Below, piece by piece: positions 9,364-19,900 of a DNA stretch of 64,000 nt. Every line of letters begins with the position of its first letter. Positions within the stretch are counted from its first letter, which is position 1. The position numbers were made by a program, and so were the translations under genes. The DNA is from Tanytarsus gracilentus (taxonomy: Eukaryota > Arthropoda > Insecta > Diptera > Chironomidae). The stretch lies in NCBI GenBank assembly GCA_038502055.1, contig JAXRKN010000044.1, positions 8,564,501-8,628,500 of the forward strand, in the 5' to 3' direction. Under the pieces are notes generated by a model that saw only the letters and a list, made by a program, of their open reading frames with translations, was not told where the DNA came from and ran no database searches.

Positions 9364-9602
9364 GAATAAAAATTTTAAACTTATTAATGAGCCTGTGATG
9401 AAGTAAAACGTGGGGCCAGGGGCCGGGGAAGCCATAAGGGATGATTTTACAAGGACACGCAACACCCACGGGGAAAAAAAAATCGTCATGAGCGCAGATG
9501 AAATTGAAATATTCTTCTCATACATTGTAAACCTAAATCACTTTCAACGGTCAATAAGAACTTTTTAATTAATTTCATAATTTTCTATTGTCTCAAAAAT
9601 AG

Positions 9603-10265
9603 ATCGAGGGCTTCGATGATGGAGCAGGAAGAGTTATTGTGAAGCTAGCAATTGGAGCTCTGAAAATTATCCTAAATGAGTTTATGGTGCAGCCGGTATC
9701 GAAACAGGAATTCGCTAAATATGGAAAAATTTTGAGTAAGTCTTGAGCTTTGAAAAATTAAATCTTTATTAAATTTTTATTTTTTTGAACAGACGCTGAA
9801 AAGTATGAAGAATTTAAAAATTCCGACAAAAAGAAAGAGAGAAAAAGTCGATCAGTATCACCACAAAAATCTCGCCAATCATCTCCACCATCAACATCAT
9901 CACGTAGTCGCGATAGAAAAAGTGAATCACTTGAACGAGGAAGATATAAAGAGAAGAGTAAACGAGAGGATAGAGAGCGGCAAAGGAGCAGAGACAGGAG
10001 ACGACGCTCTTCTGATTCAGAAGATGATAAAACGAACAATAGAAAGTATAATGAAAGGCAACGAAGTCGATCACACGATAAACATCGCAAACGTCATTCA
10101 GATTCTGACTCCGATTCAGGGCGTCATCATTCGAAGAAAAAGTCGAGTAAAAAGCACTCAAAAAGTAGCAAGAAATTTTCACCCGATCCTTATAAGTCAT
10201 CCGATGACGAGCGAAAGCACAAGCGAAAGTACAAAAGAAGCAAGCACCATCGTGATAGATCTTAA
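9603..10265 (+). CDS. Lys/Arg/Ser-rich nuclear-type protein, 3' two exons (5' part not found)
   Basis: Two coding exons fit by phase: 9603-9735 (acceptor AAAATAG, donor GTAAGT) and 9793-10265 (stop TAA at 10263-10265), together about 200 residues. The first encodes a hydrophobic/helical segment (GAGRVIVKLAIGALK, then PVSKQEFAKYGKIL). The second is a highly basic RS/RK-rich tail with repeated SRSRD, RSRSHDKHRKRH and KKKSSKKHSK blocks, as in pre-mRNA splicing cofactors. I do not recognise the family. The upstream exons are missing or hidden: the sequence just 5' contains homopolymers and a GC-rich patch that may be a misassembly. The start is therefore unknown and the gene is annotated as partial. 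Confidence 0.6.
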
Positions 10266-10324
10266 ATTTTTTATTTTAATCAACTTAAATTTTAATAAAT
10301 ACTATTTGTCACAAAAGGAGAATT

Positions 10325-13300
10325 TTAAAATCCAGTGTCTTTCCTATTTACTGGCGATCGAACTTTAATTTCAGATTCTTTAAAGAGTTTCTTTCTCACC
10401 ATTGGGGTAATGAGTTCGGGTGAAACTTCTGCTAAATCGTTCCATCCGAAAATGAATATCGAGCAGAGAAGAGCAACGATAATTGTTACCATTGCTGCTA
10501 AGAATGTGTACCACATGTAAGAGACTTCATAAAGTGGAAAAATATCATCGGTTGGAGTTACAAGTGTGGCAGCAGTTGTTGCATTAAAGGTGTAAGGACA
10601 ATCATCAGCCATCAGTTCTTTTGCTATAATTTTCATGTGACCTGATGCTATCGCAAATTGGGCTTTAAAGCTCAACCAACCCATAAAAAGTACGCCCGCA
10701 ACGCCACCCGTAAGGACGCTCTAGAAGGAGAGGAAATGAATAAAATTGAAAAATATTTCCTCTTAATTCTCAGCGCTTACATTCGCATTCATCCAAGGTA
10801 GAAATATTCCTAGTGAAAAGACCTACAGGAAATTAAAATAATAAATTTTCTTGCAACTATAAAAATATTTTTACCCCGAAAAGTGGTCCATTTGTGATTG
10901 CTTCAACGCTCATGGTAAGTTGGAGCACAGTTCCAGCTTTCTCGACAACATAAACCATACATACGCTCCAAACGCCAATTACAACCACCGTTGACCTCAT
11001 TACAAAATTTACGACACACTCTGTCAGCGGTTTTTTGGCATATGGCTTTACAAAATCCTCTAAAACGACCGCACTCATGGAATTTAGGCAAGTCGAGAGG
11101 GAGCTTAAAGCAGCCGAAAACACGCCGGCAATGAAGAGACCACTAAGTCCAGGAAGTTCTCCCAAAGTCTCCATCACAAAGAGCGGCAGCATTTGGTCTT
11201 TCTCTTTGGCTAGTTTCGTTGTTAGTGGATCACAATGTTTATAAGTTGCATACATCAATAATCCATTGTAACTGCACAGCATCATAAGAGTCACTACGCC
11301 AACAACAAACATCCAAACGGATTTGTATCCACTTTTAAGACTCGACAACGAGAGATAGCGTTGAATCATGTTTTGAGATACTATAACATATTTTTTGATT
11401 AGATTTAAATATTAAGAAATTAATTTAAAAAATTACCGGCATTTGTTTGAACCCAATAGAAAACGCCACCCAAAACTTGACTCCACAGTGTATGTCTCAC
11501 GAGAGGATTTATATCTAAGCTATAAATAAACAAAAGCTTATTTAAAAGCTCGAGTTTTCTTTATTAAGCTTACTTTGGAAGCTCCAAACGACTGGTGTTT
11601 AATGCGGATTCAATTACGTGTCCAACTCCGCCCTCCTTTAGATCGTAGGTTCCTTTAACCGCCACCAAGATCAAGGCAAGAAACATACTGAACGTTTGAA
11701 CAACATCAGTCCAAACCTTTATAATTTTATAATCATTTATTTGATGTTTTATTAAATAAATTTTATATTTACCACAGCTTTTAATCCTCCCTAATAAAGT
11801 AATTAATTTATGCCATTTACAACTAAAATTTTATCTCAATTTTTGTCACACACTCACCACACATGTATAAAACACGCAAATTACAACAACAAGCCAGCTT
11901 GTAATGTGAACATTTATTCCGGTGACTTTAGGGAGAAATTAAGTTTGAGTTTAGTTAACGAAACTTTTTGAAGTGAGGGTAATTTTTTTTACCTTGATTA
12001 AACGCTAAACTTGGAATGTAAATTACGATTGGTAAATATACTAAAAAGAGAGAAACAGAGAAATATTTTGGCGCGCTCACATTTTATAGCGTCATAAAGT
12101 TCGTCGGCGACATAAGTTCTAGTAAATCAGAGAAAATATAGCCTTGAACTTGTAGTCGAAGCTCTCTTGTACTTACAAATATTCATGACTGCAAATAAAA
12201 TTGATCCAAAGAGCCTAACGCGTCGGTCAAAGCGCATCTCTAAATACTGTTGAGGGGATTAAAAATTATAATAATTTTTTTAAAAAATAGAAATAATTTT
12301 TAGAAAATCTTTTTGGAGAAAAACTTTAAATTTTTTATTTTTACACCTAAAGCTTCAGTTTTTAAATTTATCAATTAATTTTAACAAAAATTTCCGAATC
12401 AAAAAAAATTAGTAAAAGAGTATTTAAAGCTCAAAAAATCCAAAAATAACTTTTTCTTTTAGATATTCTATAAAAGTTAAATATTGACTCTAAATTTACA
12501 TCTTCAAAAACTATAGCGTGTGATAAATGTGGCGCTAAATTAGCTGCATCATCCACGAAGTGCATCGTTCGACTCGTAAATATTTTTTATAGCTCCGCTT
12601 TATTTTAATTTTGGATTTTTCCAAAACCTTTTTTCACCCCCAAGGGCAAAAAAATTACCTTGGGAAAAACAAAAAAAAAAAAAAAAAAAAAAGGCCCACC
12701 AAAACCCAAAAAAAGGGGGAAAAAAAATTTAAAATGGGTTTTCCTAAGGGGGGGAAAAGCCATTTAAATTTTTTTTCTTTTTTCTTTTTTTCTTTTTTCT
12801 TTTTTCTTTTTTCTTTTTTTCCTTTTTTCCCCAAATAAAAAAAAAACCAAAAAAAAAAAAAGGGGGGGGGGGTTTTTTTTGGGGGTGGGGGAAAAAAGGG
12901 GGTGGGTTTTTTTGTGGAGGAAAAAAATTTTTTTTTGGGGCCCCCAAGAAAGGCCCGGGGGGGAAAAAAAATTTTTTTTTAAAAAAATTTTTATTTTTTT
13001 TGGGTTGTAATTAAAAAAAAAAAAAAAAATAATTTTTATTTGGGGGGGGGGGGAAAAAAAAAAAAAAAAATTTAAAATGGGGGGGGGTTTAAAAAAAAAA
13101 AAAAAATATTTTTTGGGGGGGGGGGGGGGGGGGAAATTTTTTTTAAAAAAAGGGATAAAAAAAGGATTTTTTGGGGGGGGGGGGGGGGGGGGGGATTTTT
13201 TTATAAATTTTAAAAAAAAAAAAGGGGGGGGGGGGGGGGTAATATTTTTAATTTATAAAAAAAAGGGGGGGGGGAAATAAGAGGGGGAAGGGAGAAAAAA

Positions 13301-14071
13301 GGGGGAGGAGGGGGAAAGGGTTTCGGAAATGAAAATGAAATTTTTTCTTCTTATTTTTAGATGATTTTGTGAGTTTGGGAGAGGAAAAGAGAAAATTTTC
13401 TTGCATCTATAAAAGTGCAATGAAAAAAATAAATTTAAGAACACTGAGAGTGAACAATTATTTATGATTCAGCCGAGTTGAGTGGATGAAATCAATTTTA
13501 ATAATGATGTCAATCATCTAATAAAAGGTAACGAGGGAGATTGAGTGAAATTACATGCAAAAATCTTCAATTGATTGTGAGGATTATAAGATTTCGAGGT
13601 CACTCATTGCATATGTGCACAATAGTAAAGATTTATGTCTTACCTCATAAGACGACGTAATTTTTAGACCATAAAATACTGGTAGGTAAAATTTCGACAT
13701 GATAAATCCCATCAGAACTACTCCAATGCTCACATAAACGTACTGAATGCCATGCTGATAAACTTCCGCAGGCAAGCCCAGGAGAGTTATTCCGGATATG
13801 AAACTATAATAAATTCACTTTATTCGCACGTCCTTAGTATCGCACCCACATATTTTTCATACCTCGCTATTAGTGATAATGAGATCGGAAAGAAGTGCAT
13901 GGAACGATTTCCAACTAAATACTCGGCAGCCGCGTTTGAATCATGCTTTTTCACAAAACCAAAATACAATCCTATAAGGATGCAGAGGAAGAGCATAAAT
14001 GAGAAAAAAATATAGTCGGGCCATGCGAAGCGTTGCAAATGCAACGCGACATCCTCAATCTTTTCCATCAC
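10325..14071 (-). CDS. SLC5 sodium-coupled monocarboxylate/vitamin-type transporter
   Basis: Eleven exons join in phase to 580 residues: 14071-13863, 13803-13644, 12246-12177, 12040-11993, 11925-11858, 11790-11773 (18 nt), 11716-11574, 11519-11437, 11380-10875, 10822-10781, 10720-10325. The product matches the sodium:solute symporter family of the SMCT/SMVT branch: an N-terminal membrane segment, AAEYLVGNRSM, then FISGITLLGLPAEVY, SSYEYLEMRFD, GGLKAVVWTD, FSAALSSLSTCLNSMSAVVLEDF and late helices. Members are plasma membrane proteins that import lactate, short carboxylates, biotin or related anions with Na+; the exact substrate cannot be read from sequence. Intron 2 (13643-12247) is unusually long because of a homopolymer stretch. 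The 5' UTR is not defined. Confidence 0.92.
12610..13330. repeat. Homopolymer-rich low-complexity stretch in SLC5 intron 2
   Basis: About 0.7 kb made almost only of runs of A, T and G (G runs of 10-22 bases, A runs of 10-24), with sharp edges against normal AT-rich intron sequence. It has no repeat unit. Open frames here encode only Lys/Phe/Gly runs and are not genes. A low-quality consensus or collapsed reads is the simplest explanation; see the findings. Confidence 0.8.
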
Positions 14072-14552
14072 TTTCTTTCTCTTTTTTTATCACGAAAATT
14101 TTTTAAATTAAATTGTATATTAGGAAATTTCCACTTTTTTTCACACGAAGCGATCAGATGCGATCACATCGACTTTTTTGGCACGACTGACTATAAAATT
14201 ATGGCATCAGTTAAAGGAGAGATGCTCTGGATGTATCTCGAGTATGTTTGATAAAATGATCGCTCTCAATCTCGCTCATCTCTAAATTAACCGAAATTTT
14301 TTTTTCTTCAAAGCACATGGCATAAACTGTTTGTCAATTTAATGTGATTCTCTCAATTTCTCCTGCATGACACGTCATGAAACTATAAATTGAATGAGAG
14401 AGAAAAAGCTCAACAGATTTTTTTGAAATTTTACTTTTCTGAATCATCTTGATCTTATATGAATCATATAATGAGGGTAAATGAGTGAAATCATCACTTG
14501 AGGTGCTCAATTTGTGATGACGATAACTGCTGTAAGATAAAAAAAAAGTTTT

Positions 14553-15543
14553 TTAGGATTTTTGAGAACTTTTTGTTTGTCGAAAGTTTTTATGAAGAAT
14601 TCTCGCTAAGTCGAGATCAAATGGCGTGTCGATTTCCAATGAATCCTCATGAGGAATTTCAACGATGTCACAACTGTAAATTAATGTAAAATTAATTTAA
14701 TTTTTAAAAAAGCTTTTAAATAAATTTAAATTAAACTTTCCGACTTACTTTTCATTCTGAAAACTTCCTTCATCTAAAAGCTTCCGCCTTGTGAAATAAA
14801 ACATTCCCGCTTCGATAAATTCGCCATCCCAATCTTGTCGGCGTGGTCGTTTTCGATAGTTAAAATTAATGGGTACAAATTTTTCTCTTTCGCCACAATC
14901 ATCACGCCTCCATCTCAGTTTAAAGCTTCGAACTGCCGAGAAAACGCAATCACGATGAATTGAAAACTTTTGGAAAGCTTCTTGCAAATAAAGATGGGAA
15001 ATGAATGGAGACGTGCATTGAATAAGTGCGAGATTCTGAATGTTCGAGTGATTGCGCAGAAATTCTTGAACGGCATCAATTGAGGTCGATTTGTCCTGTG
15101 CATACTTTGGATCACGCCAATAAACATTTGCTGAGTCTTTCGAGTGTTAAATTTAAATTCTTTGATATTTTTAAAATTAATTCTTTGCACTCACATTTTT
15201 CTGCTTCTGCTGCGATGGCTTCGTTATCAGTCGACACCCAAATGCTTTCGAAAAAACCAGCTAGTTGAATTTCTTTTAGTGAAATGCCAAGCAATGTTAC
15301 GTCGTCTATTCTTTGTATGTTCTTCAATTTAATTCCTTTTGATCCGCCTCTCGCCAAGATGAGAGCAACCATGGATGCATTCGAGAAATTATCATGACAT
15401 TGTACATGACAGAGATGCGGTGAAAAAAATGACGCCAGCATGAGCATTTTCAAGAACTCTATTGTGATGAAATCGTGCCGTGACATGATTAGGAGTGAAC
15501 GCTCTTTATGATTTTGTTTCTTTAAACTTGAGGAAGCGTTCAA
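14553..15543 (-). CDS. CSAS: CMP-sialic acid synthetase (N-acylneuraminate cytidylyltransferase)
   Basis: Three exons join in phase to 283 residues: 15543-15195, 15130-14749, 14673-14553. The family signature VALILARGGSKGIKLKN (CTP-binding) begins near residue 59, followed by LLGISLKEIQ, VSTDNEAIA, the YAQDKSTSIDAVQEFL region, LIQCTSPF, a basic RRPRRQDW-like segment and the end motif DIVEIPHEDSLEIDTPFDLDLA. It activates sialic acid with CTP for sialylation, a rare but real pathway in insect neurons. A hydrophobic leader (IEFLKMLMLASFFSPHL) precedes the catalytic domain; insect enzymes, unlike the nuclear vertebrate form, are secretory pathway proteins, which this fits. An internal ATG 20 residues in (MSRHDFI) could also be the start. 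Lacks the C-terminal phosphatase-like domain of vertebrate CMAS, as other insect enzymes do. Confidence 0.92.
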
Positions 15544-16900
15544 TTGAGATGTTCACGAAATTTCTCGCTCATCCGTTGTTGCGTTATCGAACGACTAAAT
15601 GAAACTAACCTGCGGCAATAAAATGCGTTCTCATTTTTTTGAATTTTTATTTTCTCTTTGTCTGGATGAACAAATCACAATTTTTGGGAATTTTACTAAA
15701 TTTTTTATCTTCTCAGAAATAATTTAATTCTCTAATTTAACAGGTAGATAGGAAAAATACAATTTTTATGGTCACAAAAATTAATTATCTCGTCACCAAT
15801 TAATTACTTAAAGCATTTTTGTGTTCATGTTTTTTGCATGAAGCATTACTGGGTTAAGAAAGTCATCGTCGTAAAATTGATTCCTTGACACCTCTCACAA
15901 AATAAATGTTGAATATTTATTGATTTTTTGCAAGGGTGTTTTGTTGAGGATGCCAAACCGAAGTTTAAGAGATATGAAATGAGTTTTTGAAAATTTTTGA
16001 GTGTGCAGACTTTTAAGGAGTGGACAAAATTTTTTTTTTTTTAATATTTTAAATTATTTTTGTTTTAAAAATTAATTTTTGCTCTAATTCTTGATATATA
16101 AAAAATAATAAATAAAAAATTCAGTTTCCACCCCTTAAATTTTATTTCTCCCACTCACTCATAAAATTTTCATCAATTTATGAAAATTATTTATGGACAT
16201 TACAAATATGTAATTGTGACTAGTTTAATATTGCTGCGCTACAATCCTTACTCGCTATGATTTTAAACTTTATTTTATTTCTTATTTCAATTAATTTTTT
16301 GGGGTTTTCTTCTCATGAGAAGGTGATTGATGTTCTCATTTATGTCTCTTGTTTTAAAATAATAATCATGATGTATATCATCAGTAATGTATGCATATTC
16401 ATATCACAGAAAAATTTACATTTTAAGTGGATGCATGTGTTGTAAATTCAAGGAAATTTCTTATTTAAAAACGCATTTGACCTTCCTTCCTCATTTAGTT
16501 CATTTTAAATGTAATGTGTGAGTATGTAAGGCATTTAAGTATGACTTTCTGCCCATAATTTCACCTTCTTTGTGCCTTGACTTTTCACCTTCCCGTGGTT
16601 TTTTTGTAACTTGTAATGCAGTTGAGGCAGTTTCCAAACTTTTCATTATTACCACTAATGCCTACTTAATATTTTATAAGTTTCTTTAACAACCTTAACT
16701 TCACTTTTTATTGCAAACTTCTTAATAATTGTTGGCAATTAAATTTACTACACTTGTATTCTCTACGAAAATTTTATTTTATATCAAATTGCCCAGTTTC
16801 ATTTTACAATTCCTTGGCCTTCTTACTGTGCCACTTTTTAAAATAAATTTCTTTATGTGCTTCTTTTAGTAATCATAAATGGAATATTGCAGTTGAGTTT
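15544..16900. other. Intergenic, no gene seen
   Basis: AT-rich spacer between the synthetase and the HECT ligase genes. Open frames are short and without recognisable motifs. It presumably holds the promoter of the synthetase and the 3' UTR of the ligase. Confidence 0.6.
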
Positions 16901-19900
16901 TTAACTCATTCCGAAGCCTTCACTTCCTTCGCTTATGGCAATTAGGAGGGATTTTTCAAACTGCTCATAACTTTCGTAGTCTGGCAGGCATAACTGATTA
17001 AAACTGTTTGTGTTCGAAGGACACGTGGAAGAGAGAAAAAAAGAGGAAATTTAATTATAAAACTTTCTTAAGTCTTGAGTGTTCCATCCCCTTTAATTAC
17101 ACCCATAAATAAGGAAAAACTTACCAGGTGTGAGCTGTTGGTAGATTGGCAAAAGTTGGTGCTTGTGTGATTTGAAACTTTGGATTTAAATCCTGTGCAA
17201 TGATAGAGAAATAAAAGTTTTAAAAACTTTCTCAATAGAGCAATGAAGAAGCATCTCTAACAAACCTGAAAACCGCCATGTGGGAGCTGACTGCAACCTG
17301 TTGGGAATGATGTCATTAATATTTTAAAAATAGCCAAATTTCGAGTCTTTCAAATTACCTGTTGTGAATTGAAGAAGCCTCGCCATTTCGGTCTGTGAAA
17401 AGTTGCTGATTGCCGCATAAAACCAATCTAAAACCCGACGGAATTCTTGACTCGAGCCATTCACAATGTGATTCGCTTTGAAATCGGCAATTGAATATTC
17501 ACCGGTGCCACATAAAAGAAGCTGTGAAAAGTGAATAATTTAATTAGAATTTATATGATTTAAAAGTGTTTCATCCCCTTTGAAATTAATCTCACCTCGA
17601 GCTCATTTTCATCGAATATGCTGAGAAGATTATCGGGTATGATGAGATTTAAGCCTTTAAGGAAACTGTCAACCTCCTCTTTGACATTGTTCGAGAGCCG
17701 ATGCATGGCAAGGGCATCAAGATACTGATTTTTATTTAAATTGCGTACTCGAATTTTAGATCCATTCGGTATGAGATCAACAGTTCGAGTCAATTGACCA
17801 AGTGAGTCATAGACTTCTTCCACAAAATAAATTTCGACATTCTCATTTTTATCGAGGTCCGTGTCGAGTATGTACTTAATTTTCTGCAGATACAATTCTG
17901 TGTACATTTTGCGGGGTGAGTGGAAGAGAGAGAAGAAAATTGTTGATTAAACGCTCAATTAAATTTTATTTTTATTGTGTGAAAAAATCATACCCGGATC
18001 GTCCTGCTCGAAATGTTTATAGTGCACTCTCAGACCAATTAATTGCGCCAAAAATGATCTCGTAAAGCGAGCCCTATTATTGTAGCATAATTAATGTATT
18101 TGCTGAGTAAACTTTTACTAAGCTTTTAAAAATCATACAAGCTTACCGAACAAGTTGTCGATAGGATGAACCCAATGCACTTTCTGTACAGGTGTGTACA
18201 TTTGAAAGTCATTAAAATGTTGCAGAAAATTGATTTTATAAAAATTTAAATTTTACTCACCATATAAACATTTCCCTACAATTTTACCCGCAAATTCGTA
18301 ATACTTGAGCTTAAGATGCGTGGGTCGAGTAGGATTGGGATGAACTAACGCTTGCCGCTTATCATGAAATGTGCAAAAAAGTCCACAATCGGGCGAAAAT
18401 AAACGATGGCAAATCAATTCAATCCACTCACGGCGCAAACCGCCCCAATCGATGCCTTGCTCATTTTGGAATGTCATTTCAAAACTTCCGCACCATTCAG
18501 CAACTTTAAAATAAAATTAAAGGTTTTAAGTTAAATGTGTGTTTTTATGTAAAACTACAATTTTGTGAACTTGTTCGTACCTGAAAAGTTTTTCGTTGCT
18601 TTCATGCTCGACTCGAGAATTTTCTCGCGTTGAACTTTCAACGAGATTTTTTCATGAAAACAGTTTGAGCCGTGAAACTTTCTAACTTCATGATAGAAGA
18701 AATCTTGTTTATCCTTAAAAGTCTCCGAGCCACCGATATTTTTTATGAGGAAATGAGTGAATGTGGCAGCGAGAAGATTTCGATTCGGTGAGCTCAACTC
18801 AATCTTTGGCTGTGAGGCGTCGTCGATTGTAAACATGAATGCATTACTACTGCTGCTACTGCTACTCGAACCGGGCGAGAGGACTGGCGGTGCCGGAAGG
18901 AAATGAATCTAGAAAAAAATATCATAATCGAAAAATTATTTCATATTTTATGTGTGAAATAACATGCGCATGGTGTGGGGATGAAAATTTATGCAATCAA
19001 AACATGTTTTTTCGTCATTGGACTGTACGGAGGTTTTGGAAATAATTTCAGTCTATTTTAAATTTTTTCTATTGCTCCCTCAACTCAAAATTTACCCTGA
19101 ACATTTTTTCATCATGTCCGAGAAGAACGGAAGACATTTTTTCAGATCGGTTTAATGTTCATAAAGTTGCAATCACGGTTGTAAAAAACTAAAGAATAAA
19201 AAATATCCAAATTTCAAACGGATCTGAAAAAATTTCTCACGTACTTCTCGGACATTTTTCATCATAGCACATAATCTGCAATGTTCATGCAGAATTTGCT
19301 TCTCAATTAGAAAAACATGCAAAAATAATATCGTTTTTAAAAATATTGAAAACTGAATTGCATTGATGGAAAATTAAAAGGTTTTCAAAGTATCAAAATT
19401 AGGAGAGTATAATTTGCAATCAAATTCCTGGATTTTTCAATATAAAATCTTTTAAATTTTTCGATTTTAAATTTAATTTTAAAAACCGTTAAAAACATAA
19501 AATGTAACAAAAAGTTAATTTTCTTTCGCATACCTTTGTCGACGGACATAGTCGAAAAGTTGCAATACGCTTGGGAATAATTTTTAGTATCATTTCCTTG
19601 ATTGTAAGTTGCTTCGGACCAACATAGCAAACGACCTTCTTGGGCTTTGATTTTGGCTGTCCCATTATACTCAAGAGCTTCGCATCGTACGCAATATTAT
19701 GTTTACGTGATGCTATGTTCTTGTGTACAAGTGTGGTGTCACATGAACTGAGAACAATCAAGTCAAAATTTGCATTCGGTATCGATTGCTTCTCGTGAGT
19801 GATGCGAGCACGTAGACAGATTGGCTCGGGAAAGAGAACATTAACATTTATTCGAGAATTTACTTTGTCATAACTCAGAGACATGGCACTGCTGTATTTA

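Noticed and set aside
9313..9525. Minus-strand frame of 70 codons
   Set aside because: Ends in a poly-Phe run made by the poly-A tract and overlaps the GC-rich patch; not a credible gene.
9814..10200. Minus-strand frames of 110-128 codons opposite the RS-rich exon
   Set aside because: Shadow frames of the biased Arg/Ser/Lys codons on the plus strand.
12611..13444. Lys/Phe/Gly-rich frames on both strands
   Set aside because: Products of homopolymer runs, with no complexity or family signal.
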